This document shows positions 8,449-16,967 of a DNA stretch of 55,895 nucleotides, piece by piece. This DNA comes from Glycomyces luteolus (GTDB lineage: Bacteria; Actinomycetota; Actinomycetes; Mycobacteriales; Micromonosporaceae): NCBI RefSeq assembly GCF_027622875.1, contig NZ_JAPZVP010000002.1, positions 137,980 to 193,874 on the forward strand, read 5' to 3'. The translations under genes and the position numbers were made by a program. Within the stretch, counting starts at the first letter, position 1; every line of letters begins with the position of its first letter. Under the pieces are notes generated by a model. That model saw only the letters and a program-made list of their open reading frames with translations, did not search any database and was not told the origin of the DNA.

Positions 8449-9452
8449 CCACGACCACGCTGCGCGCCGGCCTCATCGGCTTCGGCGCCATGGGACGCAA
8501 CCACGCCCGCGTCCTCAACTCGCTGCCCGGAGTCGCACTGGCCGGCGTCGCGGACCCGCTCGCCGACCCGGCCGCCGTGCCCGGCGGCGCGCCCGTCGTC
8601 GCGGACGTCGAGCAGCTCATCGCCCTCGGCATCGACTACGCCGTCGTCGCCTGCCCGACCGCCTACCACGAGCAGGTCGGCCTGGCGCTGGCCGACGCCG
8701 GCGTCCACGCCCTCATCGAGAAGCCCCTCGCGCACACCACGAAGGCCGCGAAGGTCCTCGCCGAGGCCTTCGAGGCCCGCGGCCTGGTCGCCGGGGTCGG
8801 GCACATCGAGCGGTTCAACCCCGCGATCATCAGCCTCCGCGAGCGCCTCGAAGCGGGCGAGCTGGGCGAGATCCTCCAGGTCGTGACCCGCCGCCAGGGC
8901 CCCTTCCCCGGGCGCATCGCCGACGTCGGCGTCGTCAAGGACCTCGCCACCCACGACATCGACCTGACCGGCTTCGTCACCGGCCAGTCGTACCGGTCGG
9001 TCACCGCCCACACCGTCTCGCGGTCCGGCCGCGAACACGAGGACCTGCTCGCCTCCGTCGGGCAGCTCTCCGGCGGGGCGATAGCGAACCACTCCGTGAA
9101 CTGGCTGAGCCCCTTCAAGGAGCGCACCGCCGTCGTCACCGGCGACCGCGGCTGCTTCATCGCCGACACGCTCACCGCCGACCTCACCTTCTACGCCAAC
9201 GGCGTCGAAGTCACCGAATGGGAGGCCCTCCAGGCCTTCCGCGGCGTCTCCGAAGGCGACATGGTCCGCTACGCGATCCGCAAGCGCGAGCCGCTCCTGG
9301 TCGAGCACGAGCACTTCCGGGACGCGGTCCTGGGCGAGCCCAACACGATCGTGGACCTGCGCCAGGGCGCGACCACCGTGGAGGTCTCCGAGTCGATGCT
9401 GCGCTCGGCCGCGACGGGCGAGACCGTCGTCCTCGACGGGAGACCCTCGTGA
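8445..9452 (+). CDS. Gfo/Idh/MocA oxidoreductase, UDP-GlcNAc(A) 3-dehydrogenase-like
   Basis: 335 residues. The N-terminal Rossmann loop is GLIGFGAMGRNHARV. EKPLAHTTKAAK is the conserved EKP motif. VGHIERFNPAI, RRQGPFPGRIADVGVV and DLATHDIDL resemble GnnA/WlbA/WbpB-type sugar-nucleotide 3-dehydrogenases. It should oxidise C3 of UDP-GlcNAc (GnnA) or UDP-GlcNAc-uronic acid (WlbA/WbpB), giving the keto substrate for the aminotransferase just upstream. Which of the two is not decided by sequence; the nucleotide-sugar 6-dehydrogenase nearby supports the uronate. GTG start overlaps the upstream stop; the stop overlaps the next start. Confidence 0.82.
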   Translation: MTTTTLRAGLIGFGAMGRNHARVLNSLPGVALAGVADPLADPAAVPGGAPVVADVEQLIALGIDYAVVACPTAYHEQVGLALADAGVHALIEKPLAHTTKAAKVLAEAFEARGLVAGVGHIERFNPAIISLRERLEAGELGEILQVVTRRQGPFPGRIADVGVVKDLATHDIDLTGFVTGQSYRSVTAHTVSRSGREHEDLLASVGQLSGGAIANHSVNWLSPFKERTAVVTGDRGCFIADTLTADLTFYANGVEVTEWEALQAFRGVSEGDMVRYAIRKREPLLVEHEHFRDAVLGEPNTIVDLRQGATTVEVSESMLRSAATGETVVLDGRPS

Positions 9453-11029
9453 GCGGAGCCCCGGACGTCACGGTCGTCATCCCGGTCTACAACACCATGC
9501 CGTACCTGACGACGTGCCTCGACTCGCTCGCGGCGCAGACGATCGGCGAGGACCGGTTCGAGATCGTCGCCGTCGACGACGGCTCGACCGACGGCAGCGG
9601 CACCGAGCTCGACCGCTTCGCCGAGGCGCACCCGGGCCTGTGCACCGTGGTGCACCAGGAGAACTCGGGCGGCCCGGCGGCGCCCTGCAACACCGCCCTC
9701 GAGCACGCCCGCGGGCGCTACGTCCTCTTCCTCGGCGCGGACGACTACCTCGGCCCCGAGTCGCTGGAGCGGATGACCGCCGCCGCCGACGAGTGGGGCT
9801 CGGACGTGCTGCTGTGCAAGATGGTCGGCGTCGGCGGCCGCAAGGCCCCGCCCGTGTTCGAGCGCACCGTCCCCGACGTCGACTACCCGAACAACGACCT
9901 GGCCTGGGCGCTCTCGAACACGAAGCTGTTCCGGCGCGAGCTGATCGAACGCGAGGGCCTGCGATTCCCCGAGGGCATGGAAGTGCTCTCGGACGGGCCG
10001 TTCACCCTGCGCGCCATGGCGAAGGCGAGCAAGGTCTCGATCGACGCCGACTACGACCACTACTACGCGGTCAAACGCGACAAGGGCGAGAACATCACCT
10101 ACGCCACCCGGCCCCCCGGCTGGATCGACGCCGCCGAGCGGCTGGTCGACCTCACCCGCGAGCTGTTCCCGCCCGGGGAGGGCCGCGACGACCTGACCTA
10201 CCGGGTGTTCTCCCGCGAGATCATGAAATGCCTGCAGCCGGAGTTCCTCGCCGTCGAGGCCGCCGAGCGCGAGAAGTACTGGGAGGCCGTCGCCGGGTTC
10301 TGCGACGCCAACCTCACCGAGGCGATCCGCGACCGGCTCCCCACCGAGAAGCGCGTCCGGGTCTCGCTCGCGCAGCAGCGCGACTGGACCGGCCTGGAGC
10401 GGGCCCTCACCGAGGACTCGCCGAAGTTCCTCCTCGAGGACGGCCGCGTCCTCGTGCGCTACACCGGGTTCCGCCAGGGCCGACCCGACGAGTGGTACGA
10501 GGCGACGAGCGAGCGCGTCGTCGGCCGCCTCGCCAAGAGCATCGCCCCCATCGACCTGACCTGGGCCGGGGACCGCAAGAGCGGCTACTTCCTCGAGTAC
10601 TGGTTCCGGGCGCCCGTCGCCGGCCTCGAAGCGGGCTCGGTCCGCGTCGCCGCCGAACCGCTCGGCAAGGGCGAGCACCCCGCCGCGCGGCAGTCCGTGC
10701 CCGCCGACGAGTACAGCCCTCCGGCCCTCGAGGCCGACGTCGAGCTCCGCCCCGACGGCGACACCACCGTCGTCGCCGCCCGCCTGCCGCTCGCCTCCCT
10801 CACCGCCCACCGCGGCCGCTGGTCCCTGCGGGCCCACATCACCATGGGGCCGTTCGTGTACGACGTGCCGCTGCGGAAGGTCAGCGGGCCCGTCGAGCGC
10901 CAGGGCCGACCCCTCGGGATGTCGGTATCCTGGGGCGGCAAATCGAACCTGGTCGTCCACTCGGTCGGGCGGCCCACCATCAAGCGCCGCGTGGCGAACC
11001 TCGTCGGCCTTTCCCCGAGCAGGAAGTGA
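9449..11029 (+). CDS. family 2 glycosyltransferase with C-terminal extension
   Basis: 526 residues. Residues ~1-230 are a GT2 GT-A domain: VTVVIPVYNTMPYLTTCLDS, EIVAVDDGSTDGSG, ENSGGPAAPCNTAL, YVLFLGADDYLGPESL (metal-binding D-D) and EVLSDGPFTLRAM. The remaining ~300 residues are soluble and include a late beta-rich stretch (VLVRYTGFRQGRP, TTVVAARLPLASLT). They resemble the tail on GT2 enzymes of actinobacterial wall-polymer loci; I do not recognise a named domain. It probably adds a sugar to a lipid-linked precursor on the cytoplasmic face. It overlaps the upstream gene by four bases and is two bases from the next. Confidence 0.8.
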   Translation: MSGAPDVTVVIPVYNTMPYLTTCLDSLAAQTIGEDRFEIVAVDDGSTDGSGTELDRFAEAHPGLCTVVHQENSGGPAAPCNTALEHARGRYVLFLGADDYLGPESLERMTAAADEWGSDVLLCKMVGVGGRKAPPVFERTVPDVDYPNNDLAWALSNTKLFRRELIEREGLRFPEGMEVLSDGPFTLRAMAKASKVSIDADYDHYYAVKRDKGENITYATRPPGWIDAAERLVDLTRELFPPGEGRDDLTYRVFSREIMKCLQPEFLAVEAAEREKYWEAVAGFCDANLTEAIRDRLPTEKRVRVSLAQQRDWTGLERALTEDSPKFLLEDGRVLVRYTGFRQGRPDEWYEATSERVVGRLAKSIAPIDLTWAGDRKSGYFLEYWFRAPVAGLEAGSVRVAAEPLGKGEHPAARQSVPADEYSPPALEADVELRPDGDTTVVAARLPLASLTAHRGRWSLRAHITMGPFVYDVPLRKVSGPVERQGRPLGMSVSWGGKSNLVVHSVGRPTIKRRVANLVGLSPSRK

Positions 11030-11031
11030 AC

Positions 11032-12321
11032 ATGAGAGTCTCTGTCGTCGCACTGGGCAAGATCGGGCTGCCGCTGGCGGTCCAGTTCGCCACCAAGGGC
11101 CACACCGTCATCGGGGCGGACGTCAACCCGAAGGTCGTGCAGGCCGTCAACGACGGCGTCGAGCCCTTCCCCGGCGAGCACCTGCTCGGCGAGAAGCTCA
11201 AGGAGACCGTCGCCGCGGGCACGCTGCGGGCCACCACCGACACGGCCGCCGCCGTCGCCGAATCCGAGGCCGTCGTCATCGTCGTGCCGCTGTTCGTGGA
11301 CGCCGAGGGCGTCCCCGACTTCGGCTGGATGGACGCCGCCACCCAGGCCGTCGCCAAGGGCCTCAAGCCCGGCACGCTCGTCTCCTACGAGACGACGCTG
11401 CCCGTCGGCACCACCCGGGAGCGCTGGGCGCCGATGCTCGAAGCCGGTTCGGGCCTCACCGCCGGCGAGGACTTCCACCTCGTGTTCAGCCCCGAGCGGG
11501 TCCTCACCGGGCGGGTCTTCGCCGACCTGCGCCGCTACCCGAAGCTCGTCGGCGGCATCGACGAGGCCTCCGCCGAGGCCGGCGTGCGCTTCTACGAGGC
11601 CGTGCTCGACTTCGACGAGCGCGACGACCTCCCGCAGGCCAACGGCGTCTGGGACCTCGGCTCCGCGGAGGCCTCCGAGATGGCCAAGCTCGCCGAGACC
11701 ACCTACCGCGACGTCAACATCGGCCTCGCGAACCAGTTCGCGCGCTTCGCGGACCAGCAGGGCCTGGACGTCATGAAGGTCATCGAGGCCTGCAACTCCC
11801 AGCCCTACAGCCACATCCACCGGCCCGGCGTCGCCGTCGGCGGCCACTGCATCCCGATCTACCCGCAGATGTACCTGTGGAACGACCCGGAGGCCACCGT
11901 GGTCCGCTCGGCGCGCGCGGCCAACGCCGCCATGCCCGCGTACGCGGTCGACGTGCTCGCCGCCGCCTACGGCGACCTCGCGGGCGCGAACGTGCTCGTC
12001 CTCGGCGCGGCCTACCGCGGCGGCGTCAAGGAGACCGCGTTCTCCGGCGTGTTCCCGCTCGTGGAATCGCTGAAGGCCAAGGGCGCCAACCCGTTCGTGG
12101 CCGACCCGATGTACACCGTCGACGAGCTCGAGCACGAGGGCCTGCCCGCGCACCGCGGCGAGGCCGTCACCGCCGCGCTGGTCCAGGCCGACCACGCCGA
12201 GTACCGGTCGCTGTCCCCCGAGGACCTGCCGGAGGTGCGGGTCCTGCTCGACGGCCGCCGCGTCACCGACCCGGCCGCCTGGGCCGGGCGCCGCCACATC
12301 GTCCTCGGCGGGGGACAGTAG
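11032..12321 (+). CDS. nucleotide-sugar 6-dehydrogenase (UDP-GlcNAc/ManNAc type)
   Basis: 429 residues, UDP-glucose/GDP-mannose dehydrogenase family. The NAD loop is VVALGKIGLPLAVQFATKGH. The central domain has ETTLPVGTTRE, FSPERVLTGRVF and SEMAKLAETTYRDVNIGLANQ. GVAVGGHCIPIYP carries the catalytic Cys at about residue 273. It oxidises C6 of a UDP-hexose twice to the uronic acid with 2 NAD+. Family resemblance (WecC/WbpA rather than Ugd) and context suggest UDP-GlcNAc or UDP-ManNAc as substrate. AGGA at 11021-11024 supports ATG 11032. Its stop shares one base with the galE start. Confidence 0.82.
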   Translation: MRVSVVALGKIGLPLAVQFATKGHTVIGADVNPKVVQAVNDGVEPFPGEHLLGEKLKETVAAGTLRATTDTAAAVAESEAVVIVVPLFVDAEGVPDFGWMDAATQAVAKGLKPGTLVSYETTLPVGTTRERWAPMLEAGSGLTAGEDFHLVFSPERVLTGRVFADLRRYPKLVGGIDEASAEAGVRFYEAVLDFDERDDLPQANGVWDLGSAEASEMAKLAETTYRDVNIGLANQFARFADQQGLDVMKVIEACNSQPYSHIHRPGVAVGGHCIPIYPQMYLWNDPEATVVRSARAANAAMPAYAVDVLAAAYGDLAGANVLVLGAAYRGGVKETAFSGVFPLVESLKAKGANPFVADPMYTVDELEHEGLPAHRGEAVTAALVQADHAEYRSLSPEDLPEVRVLLDGRRVTDPAAWAGRRHIVLGGGQ

Positions 12322-13301
12322 TGACCTGGCTGGTCACCGGCGGCGCGGGCTACATCGGCTCGCACGTGGTCCGGGAGATGACGGCCGCCGGCGAGCGCGT
12401 CGTCGTCCTCGACGACCTCAGCTCCGGCATCCCCGACCGGCTCGCGGCCGACGTGCCGCTCGCGCAGGGCGACGTGCTCGACCGCGACCGGCTCGAGCAG
12501 GTCATGCGCGAGCACGGGGTCGACGGCGTCGTCCACATCGCCGCCCGCAAGCAGGTCGGCGAGTCGGTGGACCAGCCGCTCCTGTACTACCGCGAGAACG
12601 TCGAAGGGCTCCGCCTCGTCCTGGAGGCCGCCGCGGCAGCCGGAGTGGGCAGGTTCCTGTTCTCCTCCTCCGCCGCCGTGTACGGCATGACCGACGTCGA
12701 CCTCGTCACCGAGGACACGCCGTGCGCGCCCATGAGCCCGTACGGGGAGACGAAGCTCGCCGGGGAGTGGCTCGTGCAGGCCGCGGGCCGCGCCCACGGC
12801 ATGGCCACGGTCTGCCTGCGCTACTTCAACGTCGCGGGCGCCGCCGCCCCCGAACTCGCCGACGTCGGCGTGTTCAACCTCGTCCCGATGGTCTTCGACC
12901 GGATCACCAGGGGCGAGGCGCCCGTCATCTTCGGCGACGACTACCCGACCCCCGACGGCACGTGCGAACGCGACTACGTGCACGTCGAGGACATCGCCTC
13001 CGCCCACCTCGCGGCCGCCCGCCGCCTCACCGCCGACCCCGAGACCCGCCTGGTCCTCAACGTCGGCCGCGGCGAGGGCGCCTCGGTCGCCGAGATGGCC
13101 GCGATCATCCTCGAGGTCACCGGCCGCGACGGGCTCAAGCCCGAGGTCGCGCCGCGCCGCGCGGGCGACCCCGCCCGGGTCGTCGCCTCCGCCGAGCTGG
13201 CCCTGAAGGAACTCGGCTGGTCGGCGCGGTACGGCGTGCGCGAGATGGTCGAGTCCGCCTGGCGGGGATGGTGCCTGCGCCACCCCGAAGCCCGGCGCTA
13301 G
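12321..13301 (+). CDS. galE: UDP-glucose 4-epimerase
   Basis: 326 residues, extended SDR. The NAD loop is WLVTGGAGYIGSHV; VVLDDLSSG binds the adenosine; the Ser of FSSSAAVYG (about residue 115) and the YGETK motif with Tyr ~141 form the catalytic triad; LRYFNVAGAA and CERDYVHVEDIA are GalE signatures. It interconverts UDP-Glc/UDP-Gal or the N-acetyl forms and so supplies hexose donors for the glycosyltransferases here. GTG start overlaps the preceding stop by one base. A bidirectional terminator follows. Confidence 0.88.
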   Translation: MTWLVTGGAGYIGSHVVREMTAAGERVVVLDDLSSGIPDRLAADVPLAQGDVLDRDRLEQVMREHGVDGVVHIAARKQVGESVDQPLLYYRENVEGLRLVLEAAAAAGVGRFLFSSSAAVYGMTDVDLVTEDTPCAPMSPYGETKLAGEWLVQAAGRAHGMATVCLRYFNVAGAAAPELADVGVFNLVPMVFDRITRGEAPVIFGDDYPTPDGTCERDYVHVEDIASAHLAAARRLTADPETRLVLNVGRGEGASVAEMAAIILEVTGRDGLKPEVAPRRAGDPARVVASAELALKELGWSARYGVREMVESAWRGWCLRHPEARR

Positions 13302-13309
13302 ACGACGCG

Positions 13310-13342
13310 AAAGGCCTCCCCGGTCGAACCGGGGAGGCCTTT
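13310..13342. terminator. bidirectional terminator between galE and the converging gene
   Basis: Perfect 15-bp arms AAAGGCCTCCCCGGT and ACCGGGGAGGCCTTT around CGA, with A/T tracts on both sides and an outer GACGACG/CGTCGTC extension. Confidence 0.9.
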
Positions 13343-13351
13343 GCCGTCGTC

Positions 13352-15466
13352 TTACGGGCGCTTGCCGAGGAGCAGCTCGTCGAAGTCGGCGCTGACCACC
13401 GACCAGTCCCATGTGGACAGGGCGTACTCGTTGGCGAGTTTCGCGGCGTCCCGCCAGCTCTCCTCGGTGGTGTTGACGGCGAGGACGCGCCGTGCCGCCT
13501 CCTCGGGCGTGGCCACGACCCAGCCTTCGGGGTACAGCGTGCGGGCGCTGTGGGCCTTGCCCGCGTAGAAGGGCCAGTCCCGGACCACCGGGACCGCCCC
13601 GCTGGCGGCGCCCTCCATCAGGCCGACGTGGCAGCCCTCGCGCACCGATGAGCTGAGGATGAACCCGACGTCGGTGAGCTTCCCCGCGACGTCGTCGGTC
13701 GGGCCGAGCCGCAGCACGGCCCCGGACCCGACCAGGGGCTCGAGCTCCTTCTCGTACTCCCTGAAGTACTTCCGGGTCGCCTTGTTCAGGTTCGGGTTCA
13801 TGTCGCCGCCGACGACGAGCAGCCGGTAGCGCTCGTCCTCCGCACGCAGCAGCCGCAGCACCTCCAGCGCCCAGAGCGGGTCCTTCGCCACCTGGCTGAC
13901 GCCGACGAGCCCGAGGTTGAACCGGGCGTCCGCGGTCTTCTCGCGGGCGAAACCGGCGAGTTCCATCGCGTTGTGCACCATGGGCATCCGCGGAGCGAGC
14001 GGGCCGCGCAGCTGCGGCACGAGCGTCTTCGCCAGGTCCCGCACGTGGTCGGCGACGAACACGAGGTCGTCGATGCGGGAGAAGTCCACCAGCAGAGGCC
14101 AGCGGGTGAACGCCTCGTAGGAGTGGAGACGGACGACGATCCGGGTGTCGCCGGGGTCGACCGTGGTGAGCATGGCGGCGGGGCCGACGCACCAGTCGAG
14201 GAACACCGTGTCGGCCCAGTCCAGATACGGGCGCAGGAGGTCCTCGGCCAGCGCGGCGTACCCGTCGTCGTGGCCGAGGCGGTTCAGGATCATCTGCGTG
14301 TCGCTCCAGGCGATCCGCTTCAGCGACGAATGGGTCGCCAGGTCCAGGTAGCGAACCTCGACGTCCGGGTGGTTCCGGTAGCGGCCGAGGATGTGGCCCA
14401 AGAAGTTGTCGTTGGCGCTGGTCATGACCAGCAGCCGCACCGGTCGGCCGGTCGGCGGCGGGGCCGCCGGAAGGCGGCGGCCGCGAGGCGTCGCGAACTG
14501 CCGCATCACCTGGGAGTCGTGGAACGGCTTGATGAATCCGGCGGTGTCGGTGGAGAGCTTCGTGGAGAGCTGGTCGATGTGGATGACCCGGTGGAAGCCC
14601 CACAGGAAGGCCCGCTTGAGGTGGCTCGCGGCCCCTACGAGGTTCCCGGCGGCCAGGTCGCGGTCGGCCAGGACGAGCCGCGCGGCCACGGCGGGGTCGA
14701 CGTACTTCGGGTTGACCCCGCGGTCGGCGGCCAGCTTGACGGCCTCGTCGAGCAGTTGCGCCTTGGTCTCCGGGTCGGAGGTCTTCGACGCCGTCTGCGC
14801 GAGCACGTACTCGGCATCGGCGTGCCGGCGCGCCCACACCATCGCCTCGGCCACGCGCTTGCCGATCGCGATGCGCAGGCCCTCCGGCACGCCCGGGATC
14901 CGCAGCGGGAGCCGCCACAGTTTCGCGCCCAGGCGGTTGTTCATGACGCGCCGGGAGGAGGCGAGGCGCACCGCGGCGGCGGGCAGGTCTTTGGCGGCGC
15001 GGCCGAAGTCGCGGGCGACGAGCGAGGCCGGGGCGCGGAACGGCCCGGGCTCGGGGGGGCCGCCGTGGGCGGCGAGCTCGCGCACGGCGTCGATCGCGGG
15101 GGCGAAGCCGTTGACGGCCTTGGCGGTGCGGTTGCGCTGGGCGAGCTGCCAGACGGTGTAGACCCCGCCGTCGTCGAGCGCGGCGATCACGTGTGCCCGG
15201 GCGGCGCGCTCGAGCAGCCACTGGTCCTTGCGGCTGCGGATCCACACGCGCTCGCCGAACGGGAGCCTGGCGGCGCGTCGCGGGTTGGAGCGCGGCAGCT
15301 TGTGCGTCTCGGCGAGGTCGGCCCCGGCGAGGTCGCGTTCCAGGTAGCCGTCGGGGACCGAGCCGGCGTAGCGGACCCGCCCGCCCGCGGCCGTGAGTTT
15401 GGCGACGGTGTCGGCGACCAGGGCGGCCGGCGGGGCACCGCCGCTGATGAGCAGGACCTCGATCAC
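13352..15466 (-). CDS. large glycosyltransferase (GT-B, GT4-like) with N-terminal extra domain
   Basis: 704 residues. Residues 1-~135 form a small Rossmann-like domain (MIEVLLISGG...VIAALDDGGVYTVWQLAQ). Residues ~135-340 are helical. From ~345 (RLLVMTSANDNFLGHILGRY) comes a GT-B module with WADTVFLDWCVGPAAML, RIVVRLHSYEAF, FVADHVRDLAKTLVP, GLVGVSQVAKDPLWALEVL and GFILSSSVREGCHVGLMEG. The last is the donor-binding loop with the conserved Glu. Donor and acceptor are unknown. GTG start; it overlaps the upstream glycosyltransferase stop by four bases, so the two are translationally coupled. The N-terminal domain resembles the stand-alone proteins at 23108 and 24956. Confidence 0.78.
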   Translation of the reverse strand: MIEVLLISGGAPPAALVADTVAKLTAAGGRVRYAGSVPDGYLERDLAGADLAETHKLPRSNPRRAARLPFGERVWIRSRKDQWLLERAARAHVIAALDDGGVYTVWQLAQRNRTAKAVNGFAPAIDAVRELAAHGGPPEPGPFRAPASLVARDFGRAAKDLPAAAVRLASSRRVMNNRLGAKLWRLPLRIPGVPEGLRIAIGKRVAEAMVWARRHADAEYVLAQTASKTSDPETKAQLLDEAVKLAADRGVNPKYVDPAVAARLVLADRDLAAGNLVGAASHLKRAFLWGFHRVIHIDQLSTKLSTDTAGFIKPFHDSQVMRQFATPRGRRLPAAPPPTGRPVRLLVMTSANDNFLGHILGRYRNHPDVEVRYLDLATHSSLKRIAWSDTQMILNRLGHDDGYAALAEDLLRPYLDWADTVFLDWCVGPAAMLTTVDPGDTRIVVRLHSYEAFTRWPLLVDFSRIDDLVFVADHVRDLAKTLVPQLRGPLAPRMPMVHNAMELAGFAREKTADARFNLGLVGVSQVAKDPLWALEVLRLLRAEDERYRLLVVGGDMNPNLNKATRKYFREYEKELEPLVGSGAVLRLGPTDDVAGKLTDVGFILSSSVREGCHVGLMEGAASGAVPVVRDWPFYAGKAHSARTLYPEGWVVATPEEAARRVLAVNTTEESWRDAAKLANEYALSTWDWSVVSADFDELLLGKRP

Positions 15467-16857
15467 TGGGTGCGGCCTTTCTCAGCCTCGAACTGTTCGA
15501 TCAGGCGCTTCACTGCCTTGGACATGATGGCCTCGCGGGTGAACTGGTCCGCGTGCGCCATGGCCTCGGCGTGCTGCGCGTCGGTGGACTCGACGGCGAG
15601 GTGCGCGGCGGCCGCGAAGGCGTCGGCGAGCGACTCGACGCCCATGCCGTGCGCGCCGGTCCACAGGGGATGCCCCTGCAGGACGTTCGACGCGTCGTGC
15701 TCGACGGCGTGGGCGGACACGATCGGCAGGCCGGTGGCCATGTACTCGTAGACCTTGCCGGAGGTCACATAGCGGCCGCCGATGAGGATGAGCACCATGG
15801 CGTCCCATCCGGCATAGGTGGCGGCGACGTCGGCCTTGGCGACGGGGCCGCCGTAGCTGACGCCGTCCGCTTCGGCCTTCTGGAGCGCCTGGGCCTGCGG
15901 GGTGGCGCCGCGGGCGGCGCCGTGTCCGATGTGGCCGCGGACCTCGAAGCGCGCGTTGGCGAGCAGCGGCTCGCGCCGCCGGGCCCTGCGCCAGCCTTCG
16001 AGGACCGCGCCGAGGTGGTCGGCGGAGAAGCTGATGGTGCCGAGGTAGCCGAAGACGAGGCCGGACGCGGGGTCGGGCTTGTGGGCGCGGCCGGGCGTGC
16101 TGTCGGCGTCGTAGCCGTTGCGGACGACGTGGACGCGGTCGGCGAAGTCGGGGTAGCGGGAGCGGTAGTGCTCGGCGATGGGGTCGTTGACGACCCACAG
16201 GCTGACCGCGGACCCGAGGATGCGCGCTTCCCAGCGGCCTTCCTCGGTGTCGGGGCCGAAGGCCACGCGGCCGTCGACGACATCGATCGACCAGCCGTCG
16301 CGGAAGTCGACGGCGTAGGGGACCGACGCCTCTTCCCAGAGCCTCCAGGCCGCGGCGAGGTTCACGTACGGCACGCAGGTGGCCAGGAGCAGGTCGGCGG
16401 GCTTGTCCTTGTGGATGCGGAGCACGGCCTCTTCGAGTGCGGGGCGCCAGTCGCCGAAGGCCGCTTCGGGGAACTGCTCTTGCGGGCGTGCGCGCAGGGC
16501 CCTGAGCCAGGTGGACGGGGAGGCGGCCCGCTCCTCGCTGTAGCGGCGGATGTCGGTCTCGACGTCTTCGCGGCGCAGCGGGAGCTTGACGATCTCGATC
16601 CGCGGGTCGACCTTGTCCGAGAGGGTGTGGTCGAGGCCGGACTCGAGGTGCCAGGAATCGTCCTCGAGGTTGACGACGGTGACGTCCCAGCCTTGGGCCG
16701 CGAACTGGTTGGCGGTCTCGCGCATGCGGTACGTGCTGCTCTTCGCGGCAGGGGGGAACCCGATCGCGAGGTAGATCAAGTGTGGGCGCTGCCCGTCGGG
16801 ATCGGGCTCGGGGGCCTTGTCCGTGCGAGGGGCCCCGCCTGTTGAGAACGCAGACAT
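15463..16857 (-). CDS. GT4-like glycosyltransferase
   Basis: 464 residues, GT-B fold. The N-terminal domain opens with LIYLAIGFPPAAKSSTYRM and has LLLATCVPYVNLAAAWRL and YAVDFRDGWSIDVV. The C-terminal donor domain has GLVFGYLGTISFSADHLGAV, RFEVRGHIGHG, YGGPVAKADVAATYAGWDAM and GGRYVTSGKVYEYMATGLP with the conserved Glu. It is a paralogue of the gene at 23631: the PP-x-x-x-S-x-x-YR start, DFRD/DYRD, and the V-TSGK-YEYMATG loop match. ATG 16857 follows TACCGT by about eight bases, so the mRNA may be leaderless. A 14-bp palindrome GCCTGGATCCAGGC (16897-16910) lies just upstream. Confidence 0.8.
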   Translation of the reverse strand: MSAFSTGGAPRTDKAPEPDPDGQRPHLIYLAIGFPPAAKSSTYRMRETANQFAAQGWDVTVVNLEDDSWHLESGLDHTLSDKVDPRIEIVKLPLRREDVETDIRRYSEERAASPSTWLRALRARPQEQFPEAAFGDWRPALEEAVLRIHKDKPADLLLATCVPYVNLAAAWRLWEEASVPYAVDFRDGWSIDVVDGRVAFGPDTEEGRWEARILGSAVSLWVVNDPIAEHYRSRYPDFADRVHVVRNGYDADSTPGRAHKPDPASGLVFGYLGTISFSADHLGAVLEGWRRARRREPLLANARFEVRGHIGHGAARGATPQAQALQKAEADGVSYGGPVAKADVAATYAGWDAMVLILIGGRYVTSGKVYEYMATGLPIVSAHAVEHDASNVLQGHPLWTGAHGMGVESLADAFAAAAHLAVESTDAQHAEAMAHADQFTREAIMSKAVKRLIEQFEAEKGRTQ

Positions 16858-16928
16858 AATAGTGGACGGTAGCACGTAAGGGAATACCCCTGAGCTGCCT
16901 GGATCCAGGCGGGGGAGGGTCCTCACGT

Positions 16929-16962
16929 GCCCGGCCCGGCGGCGGCGGCCGCCCGGCCGGGC
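16929..16962 (-). terminator. GC-rich hairpin after the 2-epimerase gene
   Basis: GCCCGGC (16929-16935) pairs with GCCGGGC (16956-16962), with further G/C pairing inside. It lies just after the minus-strand stop at 16968 and has no T tract, so it is moderately convincing. Confidence 0.45.
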
Positions 16963-16967
16963 GCCTG